Shown here: positions 1-7,958 of the stretch, in pieces | How positions within the stretch are numbered: position 1 is the stretch's first letter | How the letters are laid out: each line of letters opens with the position of its first letter | NCBI GenBank assembly: GCA_014649575.1 | Contig: BMTH01000001.1 | Span: forward strand, 682,001 to 746,000 | From: Streptomyces griseoincarnatus | GTDB lineage: Bacteria > Actinomycetota > Actinomycetes > Streptomycetales > Streptomycetaceae | Reading direction: 5' to 3' | Length of the DNA: 64,000 bases | Translations under genes and position numbers: made by a program | Notes under the pieces: model-generated | What the model was told of the DNA's origin: nothing | Database searches by the model: none | Seen by the model: the letters and a program-made list of their open reading frames with translations, nothing else

Positions 1-330
1 CCCTACGAACTCCACGCCGACGGCCCCCGCCCCCCGGTGTGCCTCGGCACCGACCCCTTCCACACCCCGCCCGCCCTCCTCGACGCGGCGCGCGAGGCGT
101 TCGCCCGGTGCGGCGAGACGGGCCTGGACAGCCCCTTCGCGGGCACGTACGTCCCGCTGAGGTACTACGGCAGGCGGGCCGAGGTGACGGCCCTGATGGT
201 GGAGATCCGCCGCGACACGTACATGACCGAGCCTGGCGGTCCGGCGCACGAGGGAGTTGCGCGTTTGGCGTCGGCGCTGGCCTCGCTGGTCGACGGGGTG
301 TCTAGGCGACCGCGGGCCGCTTCCGTGTGA
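1..330 (+). CDS. N-formylglutamate amidohydrolase family protein, 3' part only
   Basis: The reading frame is open from base 1 and stops at 330, so only about 109 C-terminal residues are present and the start lies outside the window. The motifs FAGTYVPLRYYGR and MVEIRRDTYM are characteristic of the C-terminal half of the N-formylglutamate amidohydrolase family. These zinc enzymes release formate and glutamate in histidine degradation, or remove formyl groups from related amino acids. The fold is recognisable, but the exact substrate cannot be told from the C-terminus. A perfect 11-bp inverted repeat about 80 bases after the stop is a plausible terminator. No neighbouring hut gene is visible. 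Confidence 0.8.
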   Translation, partial: PYELHADGPRPPVCLGTDPFHTPPALLDAAREAFARCGETGLDSPFAGTYVPLRYYGRRAEVTALMVEIRRDTYMTEPGGPAHEGVARLASALASLVDGVSRRPRAASV

Positions 331-723
331 GGCGGCGCCCGGCTCCCGGCTCGGGCGGCGTGGTCGGCCGCCCCGGCCGGGAGACGACGCGCCTCCGCCG
401 CCCGCGAGGGACGTGCCCGGCGGCACAGGGCCGGGGCCCGCCGGGCACTGGCCTGCGCTGCCCTCGCGGCCGAGGCCGGACGGTGTGCCTCCCGGAAACC
501 GCGGGCGGTGGCCGGCAACCCGCACAGACCCACCGGACCCCACGCCACGGCGCGCCACACGTCGCCTCCGGCCAGGGCGCGACACGCGCCGGAGGGCCAG
601 AGGCTCGCCTGTACAGCCCACACGGCCGGGACCGCAGCTCGCCCCGAAGGGCACTGCCTGCGGAAGCCGGCCGCCCGCGCGGCCCACCGCGTGGCGGGCC
701 GGACGCCCCGGACGGGCGAGCCT
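331..723. other. 393-bp gap with no supported gene
   Basis: Apart from the hairpin at 413-448 I see no coding signal. Open frames here have no Streptomyces codon bias, no ribosome binding site and no recognisable protein. The stretch separates two converging transcription units: the amidohydrolase ending at 330 and the minus-strand small protein ending at 724. Confidence 0.6.
413..448 (+). terminator. Hairpin terminator after the amidohydrolase gene
   Basis: GTGCCCGGCGG at 413-423 pairs perfectly with CCGCCGGGCAC at 438-448 across a 14-base loop. There is no U-tract, as usual for Streptomyces terminators. It sits 83 bases after the stop codon at 330. Confidence 0.5.
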
Positions 724-1203
724 TCAGGCCCGGAGCCACTCCGTCATCACCGTCTCGTCCGTCGTGTGCAGGCGCAGGGCGAAGGGACCCGAGGGGGTCA
801 CCGGCGCCGTGAAGCGGCCCATGTCGTCGGCCGTGGCCGTGGTGGACGGGCGGGGGCCGGTGAGGACCTCGATGCGGGCCGGGGCCGGGGGGAGGACCTG
901 GCCGATCAGGCCGTCCTCCGTCAGCTCGACGTCCAGCGTCACCTCGCCCGCGGTGAACGTCAGCATGCGCGGAGCCGCCGCCGCGCCCCGCACGGGGATC
1001 GCGTCGACGAGCGAGTCGAAGGTCAGCCCGGCGACCCGCGCCTCCAGGTCGCGCAGCGCGAAGGCGTCCACGGCGCTCTGGAGCAGCGCCGGGGGCACCG
1101 GGTCCAGGAGGGACGCGGCCTGCCGCAGCTCCTCCTCCAGCAGCTCCTCCTCGACGCCGGGACCGTCGCCGAGGCCCGTGCCGTCGCTGATGTCGTCGCT
1201 CAT
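724..1203 (-). CDS. Unknown 159-aa protein co-transcribed with the sigma factor
   Basis: I do not recognise a named family. The start ATG (1203-1201) overlaps the sigma-factor stop as ATGA, so the two genes are translationally coupled. Residues 1-75 are acidic and probably helical (GVEEELLEEELRQAASLL, then LLQSAVDAFALRDLEARVAGL). Residues 80-155 alternate hydrophobic and polar positions (MLTFTAGEVTLDVELTED, ARIEVLTGP, GRFTAPVTPSGPFALRLH), which suggests a beta-sandwich of the carboxypeptidase-regulatory or Ig-like kind. No signal peptide or membrane segment and no zinc anti-sigma motif are present. By position it could be an anti-sigma factor, a protease substrate or an effector of the module at 1200-6002; this is inferred from context only. 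Confidence 0.75.
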   Translation of the reverse strand: MSDDISDGTGLGDGPGVEEELLEEELRQAASLLDPVPPALLQSAVDAFALRDLEARVAGLTFDSLVDAIPVRGAAAAPRMLTFTAGEVTLDVELTEDGLIGQVLPPAPARIEVLTGPRPSTTATADDMGRFTAPVTPSGPFALRLHTTDETVMTEWLRA

Positions 1204-1775
1204 ACCGTCCCCCGTGCCTCCAGCCGGGCACGCAGCCGGCGCAGACAGCGCTGCCGCATCGGCCCGATACTGCCCACCGCGATGTCGAGCGCGGCGGACA
1301 CCTCCTGATAACTGGGCGGCGGAGACGCGATCAGCACGCGCAGCAACTGCCTGCACCGCTCGCCCAGTTCCTCGAACGCCTGCCACAGCCGCCGTACCCG
1401 CTCCCCCTGCGCGGCGGCCTCCTCCGTCTCCAGCAGCGCCTGTTCGGGCTCCCCGCCCTCGCTGACCGTGTCGAGCATCTGCGGGTCGTCCGTCAGCAGC
1501 AGCCGCCGCGCCTGGCGGTGCACCTTCAGGCACTCGTGGCGCGCGGTGCTGGCCAGCCAGGAGCCCGCCTTCTCCGGCTCCCGGATGCGGTCCAGATGCT
1601 GGGTGAAGCGGAACCAGACGGTCTGGTACACCTCGTGGGCGTCGGCGTCGGACAACCGGTGCGCGCGCACCACGGACCAGACCAGCGGGCCCAGCCCCTC
1701 CACGATCGCCTTCCAGGCCGCCGCGTCTCCGTCGACAGCGGACCGGACCAACGCGCCGACTTCCGAACGCTCCAC
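1200..1775 (-). CDS. ECF-type RNA polymerase sigma factor (191 aa)
   Basis: A two-domain sigma-70 factor. Region 2 is seen in the stretch LSDADAHEVYQTVWFRF followed by the SWLASTARHECLK segment, and region 4 as a helix-turn-helix around YQEVSAALDIAVGSI near the C-terminus. I chose the GTG at 1775 because GAGGGG lies about seven bases upstream and the length then fits the ECF class. An in-frame ATG near 1840 would run into the preceding protease gene. The gene follows the subtilase by 59 bp and overlaps the next gene, so all three probably form one minus-strand operon. No ZAS-type anti-sigma gene is nearby, so its activity may be controlled by the linked proteases or the 159-aa partner. Confidence 0.9.
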   Translation of the reverse strand: MERSEVGALVRSAVDGDAAAWKAIVEGLGPLVWSVVRAHRLSDADAHEVYQTVWFRFTQHLDRIREPEKAGSWLASTARHECLKVHRQARRLLLTDDPQMLDTVSEGGEPEQALLETEEAAAQGERVRRLWQAFEELGERCRQLLRVLIASPPPSYQEVSAALDIAVGSIGPMRQRCLRRLRARLEARGTV

Positions 1776-1834
1776 GGTGCCACCCCTCGTGTACGGCACG
1801 TCATGGTACGCCGCGGAGGGGATGGTTCCGATCA

Positions 1835-3268
1835 TCATGGCCGCGCGGTGGGCGCCGGGACGCGTACGGGGCGCCAGGTGGGCGGAAGCAGCGCCGGCTT
1901 GTGCGCCCCGCGTACGTCCACGAACTCGTCGACGGCCTCGAGAAGTCGCCGTCGTGCCGCGCGCGGGTCGCGCTCCCCGCACGCCGCCATGTGGGAGACG
2001 ACCATGCCGGCCGCGACGGGCGTCGCGAACGAGGTGCCGCTCCACTGGGCGAGCCCCTCGAACATCACCTGGTCCGGCTTGGCGGACGCCCCGTCCTCGC
2101 TCAACATGCCCATGTGGCGCGGGTGGTGACAGGTGCAGGCGTAGTCGAAACCGTAGCGGCAGGCGTCGTAGGTGGAGTGCTGGTACACGTACGGGACGGG
2201 CGTCTCGAAGCCCGTGAGGGCGCTGGTGAGCCGCTCGCCGGGGGCGTAGGCCTTCACCCAGCCGCCGTGGTTGGAGAAACAGGCGCCGGACTCGCCGTCC
2301 GCGCGCAGCGCGCCGACCGACAGTACGGCGTCCTCGTAGCCGGGCAGGTCCGCGTAGGCGGCCGGCCAGAACGGCGTGGCGCTGCCGTTGTTGCCCGCGC
2401 AGGCGACCAGCAGCGTGCGCCGCTCGCGCAGTTCGCGCATGAAGGCGTCGACGCCGAGGAGCCCGTCGGTGCGGCCGTTGGACGTGCCGGCGGAGACGCT
2501 GAGGACGTCGGGCCAGCCGCCCGCCTCGACGGCGTCGAAGAGCTTCTCCCCGAACTCGTGCTCCAGCACCGCCCCCGCGTCGTTGAGCGCGCCGCTGACG
2601 GTGATGTCGGTGTGCGGGGCGACGGCGGCGACCAGTCCGGCGATGAACGTGCCGTGTCCGCAGTACTGCTGGAGGATCCCGTCGTCGTCGCACTCGGCGA
2701 CCTGGGCGTCCCCGTGGGTGCGGGCGAGGGGCGGGTAGGAGCGGTAGTCGTGCATCAGGCCGGTGTCGACGACCAGCACGCGCACGGCGTCCCCGCCGGG
2801 CTCGCCGTCGGTCTCGGCGACGGCCGGGTTGGGCCGGGCGTCACGCGCCACGGGCACCGGCTCGTCGCCGGGGCAGGCGTTGACGGCGATGTGCACCACG
2901 TGGTTGCGGGTGATCATGCGGCGTCCGGCACGCCCCTCCACCGCGGCGAGGGCGCGCAGGGCCCCCGCGACGGCCGGGTCGCCGCCGGCGTCGCCCTCAC
3001 CGGGGTCGGACACCTGGATGCGGACGACGCCGGAGCGGTTGCCGGCGGGGCCGAGGCGGCGGACGCGGTCCGGGGCGCCGGCGGCGAGGGTGCGGAAGTG
3101 ACCGCGCACGGTGTCCTCGACGACCTGCGCCTCCTCCCCCTCGCGGGCGAGGACGACGCCCTTCTCGTAGAGGAACTCCCCCGCGTCGTCGGGTCCCATG
3201 GCCAGCGGGACGCCGGGCATGGAGCGCTGGATCTGCCGGAACTGCTCACGGAAGCGCTGGGGTGGCAT
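1835..3268 (-). CDS. Cytosolic subtilisin-like (S8) serine protease
   Basis: A 477-aa subtilase with the complete catalytic triad: Asp168 in VLVVDTG, His205 in YCGHGTF and Ser413 in SGTSFATP, with the oxyanion Asn in AGNNG (about 293). There is no signal peptide or membrane anchor, unlike most Streptomyces subtilases, so it should act in the cytoplasm. Residues 1-150 form an N-terminal extension that may be a pro-region or sensor domain. A Cys/His-rich loop (Cys370, Cys378, Cys380, His381, His382, His385) just before the catalytic Ser could bind metal. The ATG at 3268 is the start of the conserved part. Its promoter region is shared with the divergent CHAT protease (3390). Similar subtilase-CHAT neighbourhoods are known in conflict-type systems; a maturation or activation cascade is my inference. 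Confidence 0.9.
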   Translation of the reverse strand: MPPQRFREQFRQIQRSMPGVPLAMGPDDAGEFLYEKGVVLAREGEEAQVVEDTVRGHFRTLAAGAPDRVRRLGPAGNRSGVVRIQVSDPGEGDAGGDPAVAGALRALAAVEGRAGRRMITRNHVVHIAVNACPGDEPVPVARDARPNPAVAETDGEPGGDAVRVLVVDTGLMHDYRSYPPLARTHGDAQVAECDDDGILQQYCGHGTFIAGLVAAVAPHTDITVSGALNDAGAVLEHEFGEKLFDAVEAGGWPDVLSVSAGTSNGRTDGLLGVDAFMRELRERRTLLVACAGNNGSATPFWPAAYADLPGYEDAVLSVGALRADGESGACFSNHGGWVKAYAPGERLTSALTGFETPVPYVYQHSTYDACRYGFDYACTCHHPRHMGMLSEDGASAKPDQVMFEGLAQWSGTSFATPVAAGMVVSHMAACGERDPRAARRRLLEAVDEFVDVRGAHKPALLPPTWRPVRVPAPTARP

Positions 3269-3389
3269 GGCGTGGTCCTCCACTGGGGCGACGGGGCCGG
3301 AGCCGCGGAGCTGTCGTGATGAAGAGCCTCCGGGTGCTCCTTTGATACAACGCTGTACCTGTGAGGCGTGGTTGCGGACCACTACCATC
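3269..3389. promoter_or_regulatory. Divergent promoter region between subtilase and CHAT genes
   Basis: A 121-bp spacer with a locally AT-rich patch (TTGATACAA at 3342-3350). TACCAT at 3383-3388 lies seven bases before a GTG at 3396, the arrangement of a leaderless Streptomyces promoter for the CHAT gene. Both arms of the module are probably controlled from here. Confidence 0.45.
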
Positions 3390-6002
3390 GTGGAGGTGAC
3401 AGCGGGAAGCGACGCGGTGCAGGACCTCCTTCCGCTGGTGTTCGCCGCCCCGAACGAGGCGCTGACGAAGGCGGAGTCCGTGCTGCGGCACCGCCCCGAG
3501 CCCCTGCACGCCTCCGTGGCGCATCAGGTGATCGGCATCTGGCAGCGGGACTTCGGGGACATGCGGCTCGCGCTGCGTCATCTGCGCAGGGCGCGGGACT
3601 GGGCGGCGCGGGCGGGTTCGGCGGACCGGGAGGCGGACGTCCTCGCCACCCTCGGGGTCGCGTTGGTGCATTCGGGGCGCACCCGGCAGGGCCTGGACGC
3701 CCTGGGCCGGGGCGTGCGGCGCGGCACCGGCCACACCCGGGCCCGGGTGCTGTTCCGGCGGGCGTACTCGTGGTGGGTGCTGGGCCATCACAAGGAGGCG
3801 CTGGAGGACGTACGGCGGGCCGTGCCGGTGCTGCGGCAGGCGGGGGACGTGATCTGGACGGCGCGGGCGCTGACGCTGCGCGCGACGGTGCATCTGGCGC
3901 TGGGCTCGGTGGAGCGGGCCGAGGCGGACTTCGCGTCGGCGGAGGACCTGTGGGCGGTCACGGACCAGGAGCACGACAAGGCGGACGCGGTGGAGAGCCG
4001 CGGTCTTGCCGCCTTCCGTTCCGGTGACGTCCCGGCGGCGCTGCGGCTGCTGGACGAGGCGGAGGAGCGGTACGCGAAGCTGGGCACGCCGACGTTCATG
4101 CTGAGCATCCGGCGCTGCGAGGTGCTGATGGCCGCGGGTCTCGCGGCGGAGGCGCTGGCCGAGGCGGACACGGCGATCGCCGAACTGGACTCCATCGGCG
4201 GTCAGTCGACGCGCAAGGCGGAGCTGCTGCTGGCGGCTGCGCGGGCCGCCCGGCAGGCCGACGACCCGGCGACGGCGACGGCGCGCGCGGCGCTCGCCGT
4301 GCGGCTGTTCGCGGGGCAGCGGCGCGCCTGGTGGGAGGCGCACGCCCGGCTGGTGCTGATCGGGGCCCGGCACGCGGCCGGGAAGAGGTCGGGCCGGCTG
4401 GTCCGGGACGCGGCGGCGGTGGCGGAGCGGCTGGTGGAACTCGGCGCGCCGGCCGCCCCGGAGGCGTTCCTGCTGGCCGGGCGGATCGCGCTGGACCTGG
4501 GCAGGACCACGGACGCGGAGCGGCACCTGGCGGTGGCCGCGCGCAGCCGGCGAAGCGGGCCACCGCTCGCGCGGATGACGGGCTGGGCGGCGCAGGCGCT
4601 GCGCGCGCGGGCGGCCGGTTCCACGCGTGGCGTGCTGGAGGCGTGCCGGCGCGGGCTGGACGTGCTGGACGACCACCGGATGACGCTGGGCGCGTCGGAG
4701 CTGCGGGCACGCGCGACGGCGCAGGGCGCGGAACTCGCGGCGCTGGCGCAGCAGGCCGCACTGCGGTCGGGCGGGCCCCGGCGGCTGCTGGTGTGGAGCG
4801 AACGCTGGCGGGCCACCGCGCTGTCCGCGCCGCCGACCCGGCCGCCCGCCGACCCGGAGCTGCTGAGCCACATGACCGCGTACCGGGAGATCGCGGCGCG
4901 CGCCGAGGAGACCCGGATGGAGGGCAGGCCGGTGCCGGCGCTGGAGCGGGAACAGCGCCGTCTGGAGCGGGCGATCCGCTCCCGCACCCTGCACATGCGG
5001 GGCGAGGCGCACGGCGACGACGCCCGCTTCGACGTGGGCCGGCTGCTGGAGCAACTGGGCGACGGCGTACGGCTGGTGGAGCTGGCGGTGGTCGACGGGC
5101 GGGTGCAGGTGCTGCTGTGCGGGCAAGGGCGGGTGCGCCGGTTCGAGGCGGGGCTGCTGGCGGCCGCCGAGAGGGAGGCCGAGCATGTGCAGGCGGGGCT
5201 GCGGCGGCTGGCCCATCCGGGGGCGCAGGCGCGGCTGCCGGTGGTCGAGGCGGCGGGCCGCCGTCTGGAGGAGTTGCTGCTGGGGCCCGCCGCGGCGCAC
5301 CTGGGCGACGGTCCGGTGGTGATCGTGCCGCCGGGGCGGCTGCACCGGGTGCCGTGGGCGTTGCTGCCGTCGCTGCGGGAACGGGTCGTCAGCGTGTCGC
5401 CGTCGGCTAGCAGTTGGCTGCGCGCTCGGGAGACGCGGCCGCCGTGGGGCGGACGCCAGGTGCTGGTGCGCGGGCCGGGTCTGGCGACGGGCGGCGAGGA
5501 GGTGACCCGCCTGGCCGGCCGGTACGGCGGGGCGACGGTGCTGGAACACCGGGACGCGACGGTGCCGCGGGTGCTCGCGGAACTGGACGGGGCGGGCCTC
5601 GCGCACATCGCGGCGCACGGCACGTTCCGCACGGACGGTCCGATGTTCTCCGCGCTGCGGATGGCGGACGGCCCGCTGATCGTGCACGACTTCGAACGGC
5701 TCGGCCGCAGCCCGTACCGCATCATCCTGTCCTGCTGCGACACGGCCCGCTTCGCCACGGTCGGTGCGGACGAACTCCTCGGCCTGGTCACGGCGCTGCT
5801 GCCGCTGGGCACGGCGGGCGTGGTGGCGTGCAGCGCGCCGGTCAACGACGCGGCGGTCGTCCCCCTGATGCTCGCCCTGCACGAGGGCCTGGCTGCGGGC
5901 CTCCCTCTCCCGGAGGCGCTCCGCGACGCCCGGTCGGCGATGCCGGACGACGCCCTGCACCGGGCCACGGGGTGGGCGTTCACGGCGTTCGGGGCGACGT
6001 GA
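3390..6002 (+). CDS. TPR-repeat protein with C-terminal CHAT (caspase-like) protease domain
   Basis: About 870 residues. The N-terminal two thirds is a run of helical tetratricopeptide-like repeats (for example DVLATLGVALVHSGRTRQGL, RVLFRRAYSWWVLGHHKEAL). The C-terminal 300 residues are a CHAT domain with the cysteine-protease dyad His743 (in HIAAHGTF) and Cys783 (in LSCCDTA). CHAT domains are the bacterial caspase relatives found in HetF, Csx29 and other regulated-proteolysis or cell-death systems. The TPR part normally senses or scaffolds a partner. The start is uncertain: GTG 3390 is given, but GTG 3396 fits a leaderless transcript from the TACCAT box. It is divergent from the subtilase/sigma operon, so two unrelated proteases and a sigma factor share one promoter region. 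Substrates are unknown. Confidence 0.9.
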   Translation: MEVTAGSDAVQDLLPLVFAAPNEALTKAESVLRHRPEPLHASVAHQVIGIWQRDFGDMRLALRHLRRARDWAARAGSADREADVLATLGVALVHSGRTRQGLDALGRGVRRGTGHTRARVLFRRAYSWWVLGHHKEALEDVRRAVPVLRQAGDVIWTARALTLRATVHLALGSVERAEADFASAEDLWAVTDQEHDKADAVESRGLAAFRSGDVPAALRLLDEAEERYAKLGTPTFMLSIRRCEVLMAAGLAAEALAEADTAIAELDSIGGQSTRKAELLLAAARAARQADDPATATARAALAVRLFAGQRRAWWEAHARLVLIGARHAAGKRSGRLVRDAAAVAERLVELGAPAAPEAFLLAGRIALDLGRTTDAERHLAVAARSRRSGPPLARMTGWAAQALRARAAGSTRGVLEACRRGLDVLDDHRMTLGASELRARATAQGAELAALAQQAALRSGGPRRLLVWSERWRATALSAPPTRPPADPELLSHMTAYREIAARAEETRMEGRPVPALEREQRRLERAIRSRTLHMRGEAHGDDARFDVGRLLEQLGDGVRLVELAVVDGRVQVLLCGQGRVRRFEAGLLAAAEREAEHVQAGLRRLAHPGAQARLPVVEAAGRRLEELLLGPAAAHLGDGPVVIVPPGRLHRVPWALLPSLRERVVSVSPSASSWLRARETRPPWGGRQVLVRGPGLATGGEEVTRLAGRYGGATVLEHRDATVPRVLAELDGAGLAHIAAHGTFRTDGPMFSALRMADGPLIVHDFERLGRSPYRIILSCCDTARFATVGADELLGLVTALLPLGTAGVVACSAPVNDAAVVPLMLALHEGLAAGLPLPEALRDARSAMPDDALHRATGWAFTAFGAT

Positions 6003-6234
6003 GGTCGGCCCTTGCGGGCCGGCTGGGGGCTCCCGGTTGCGGGCGGGGCGCGGGGCCCGCCGGACCGGCGGTACGAGCGCGACGCGAACCGGGGTGCGGC
6101 GTACCGGTGGGACCAGCCCGGTACCGGGTCGCCGTGCTGCCGACGTCGATGCCGGCGACGACGGCGTGAACGGGCCCTGGCGGCGGACCGGCTCGTCCCA
6201 CGACGCACGGTGACCCGGACCTACGCTGGCGGGC

Positions 6235-6666
6235 GTGAACAAACGACGACAGAAGAAGCTGGCCCGGCGGCTCGTCCAGTCGGTCATGTTCGGGGAGGTC
6301 CGCGAGGTCGACGCGCTGTTGCGAGCCGGGGCCGACCCCGACGGGCGTGACGCCGGCGGCACGACGCCCCTCTACGCCGCCTCGGTCCACGGAGCGACCG
6401 ACAAGGTGCGGCGTCTCCTCGCGGCCGGGGCCTCGCCGGACACCGAGAGCGGTCACGGGGACCAGGGCACGCCCCTGTGCGGGGCCGCGTGCTGGGGGCA
6501 CGTCGAGACCGTGCGCGCACTCCTGGAGCACGGGGCCGATCCGAACCTCCGTGAGGACCAGGGCACCGGGTGGTCACCGCTGCGGTGGGCGCGGAACGGA
6601 CCGCACCAGGAAACGGTCGACGCCCTTCTCGCCGCGGGAGCTCGGGAACTCGAAACAGCCGGTTGA
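6235..6666 (+). CDS. Small ankyrin-repeat protein
   Basis: A 143-aa protein made almost wholly of three to four ankyrin repeats: VDALLRAGADPDGRD, GGTTPLYAASVHG, VRRLLAAGASPD, GTPLCGAACWGHVETVRALL and HGADPNLRE. The short basic N-terminus begins with NKRRQKKLARR. The GTG start at 6235 is preceded by TACGCT at 6222-6227 with a 7-base gap, so it is probably leaderless. Ankyrin proteins bind other proteins; the partner is unknown. It sits 232 bp after the CHAT gene on the same strand but with its own promoter, so membership in that module is doubtful. Confidence 0.85.
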   Translation: MNKRRQKKLARRLVQSVMFGEVREVDALLRAGADPDGRDAGGTTPLYAASVHGATDKVRRLLAAGASPDTESGHGDQGTPLCGAACWGHVETVRALLEHGADPNLREDQGTGWSPLRWARNGPHQETVDALLAAGARELETAG

Positions 6667-6775
6667 CGGCAACGGGCACCGACGAAGCCAGCACTCACTC
6701 ATCGACCGTGCCCGCTCGGCTGCGAGAACGGCAAGGACCCCGCGTACACGTTCACCGACGGCTCCGGCCCGGTGA

Positions 6776-6925
6776 CGGGCCGGCGTGGCCGTCGCCGTAC
6801 CGGCCGTGTCCTTCCTGCCGTTGACCGGCGACGGCATGGACACCGGGACGCGCGCGCCCATGCACCTCGCCGTGGCGGCCGTACTGATCCCCGGACCGGC
6901 CGGCCGGCCTCGCGCTCACTCGTAG
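6776..6925 (+). pseudogene. Degraded C-terminal remnant of a DUF6069-like membrane protein
   Basis: Codons ending at the TAG at 6923-6925 show normal GC3 bias and read AVAVPAVSFLPL, then MDTGTRAPMHLAVAAVLIPG. This resembles the last two membrane segments of DUF6069-type integral membrane proteins, with a few residues missing before PMHL. No start codon, ribosome site or intact N-terminal part exists upstream, where the frame breaks down. I read it as a gene fragment rather than a working gene. The family assignment is from memory of the pattern and is tentative. Confidence 0.35.
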
Positions 6926-7584
6926 CGCGTGCGCAGCGACTCCCGCTCGATCTCCTCGATCTGCTCGACGGTCAGACCTGGCAGGTTCAGCTGGGCCAGC
7001 GTCACCTGCGCGCTGCTCGGCTGGGCGTCGGCGGGCACCCACTTCTCCGGCTGCCAGGCATTGCCGCGCATCAGCGACTTCGGGCAGTGCGGGTAGGCCT
7101 GTTCGATCCGCACCACGATCGCGGAGACGGGCGGCTTGCCCACGGCGGTGAGCTGAGCGAGCAGTTCGGGGCGGGCCGAGACGAAGGCGTGCCCGTTGAC
7201 GCGGAGCGTGGTCGTGCGGCCGGGGACGACGAAGAGCAGGCCGACCCGTCCGGTCTCCACCACGTTCTGCAGGGTGTCGAGCCGCTTGTTGCCCGTCGCG
7301 TCGGGGATCGCCAGCGTCCGGTCGTCCAGCACCGCGACGAACCCCGGCGGGCCGCCGCGCGGGGTCACGTCGGCCCGGCCCTCGGCGTCCGCGCTGCCGA
7401 CGAGGACCAGCGAGGCGCAGCCGATCAACGCCCGTGTCTCGTGAGTGAGATGGTCGATCTCCTTGCGGACCGCGTTCTCGTTGGGCTGCGGGTACAGCTC
7501 GCGCAGCTGTTCCGTGCTGGTGAGGGCGTCCGCCTTCAGGGCGTCGAAGAGCAGGCCGGCGGTGGTCCCCGTGTCGGTGGTCAT
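6916..7584 (-). CDS. PPOX-type FMN-binding flavoprotein (MSMEG_1061-like)
   Basis: A 222-aa protein of the pyridoxamine-5'-phosphate oxidase-like split-barrel family. The central region LVLVGSADAEGRADVTPRG, then DDRTLAIPDATGNKRLDTL, is the flavin-binding barrel of the subgroup annotated as MSMEG_1061-family PPOX proteins, which use FMN or F420-type cofactors. The ATG at 7584 follows TAGGGT by seven bases, so the transcript is probably leaderless and no Shine-Dalgarno is seen. It is transcribed away from the tRNA gene upstream. The substrate is unknown; a redox or detoxification role is inferred from the family. Confidence 0.8.
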   Translation of the reverse strand: MTTDTGTTAGLLFDALKADALTSTEQLRELYPQPNENAVRKEIDHLTHETRALIGCASLVLVGSADAEGRADVTPRGGPPGFVAVLDDRTLAIPDATGNKRLDTLQNVVETGRVGLLFVVPGRTTTLRVNGHAFVSARPELLAQLTAVGKPPVSAIVVRIEQAYPHCPKSLMRGNAWQPEKWVPADAQPSSAQVTLAQLNLPGLTVEQIEEIERESLRTRYE

Positions 7585-7658
7585 ACGGACGACCCTAGAA
7601 GACGACCTTGGTCCTGTGCAGGGCTCCGCGTGATGTCGTGCGGTGTGCACGGAATGCG

Positions 7659-7692
7659 TCAGGGGCCCGCCGGATGGCCGGCGGGCCCCTGA
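7659..7692 (-). terminator. Strong hairpin terminator after tRNA-Pro copy 1
   Basis: TCAGGGGCCCGCCGG (7659-7673) and its exact complement (7678-7692) form a 15-bp stem with the loop ATGG. It lies 10 bases past the 3' end of the minus-strand tRNA. Confidence 0.75.
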
Positions 7693-7702
7693 CCTCGCAT
7701 CG

Positions 7703-7776
<74 letters not shown>

Positions 7777-7878
7777 ATGCGGCTCCCGCGGCGAACCGCG
7801 TGATCTCGCAGGTCAACCCTACCGTATACGGAGGGGCGGGTGGGCCGGGGACGCGGACGAGCGAGCCCGCACATTTGT

Positions 7879-7898
7879 CCTGTCAAATGGTTGACAGG
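7879..7898. promoter_or_regulatory. Perfect palindromic operator before the Gfo/Idh/MocA gene
   Basis: CCTGTCAA-ATGG-TTGACAGG is an exact 8-bp inverted repeat with a 4-base spacer, 60 bases before the ATG at 7959. The right half includes TTGACA, which could be the -35 box, so a bound repressor would block the promoter. TGTCAA/TTGACA half sites recur in the divergent iol promoter at 20717-20780. Confidence 0.6.
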
Positions 7899-7958
7899 TC
7901 ACGCCGCCCGGCCTGAAGGTGGGCGGGCAGGACAGGACCCGGCCGGAGAGAGGCAGTC

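Noticed and set aside
302..1231. Overlapping open frames on both strands around 300-1230
   Set aside because: No codon bias consistent with Streptomyces, and the true minus-strand gene at 724-1203 explains the region.
3246..6362. Open minus-strand frame of about 1038 codons opposite the CHAT gene
   Set aside because: Arg/Pro/His-rich translation with no domain; the plus strand carries a clear TPR-CHAT protein.
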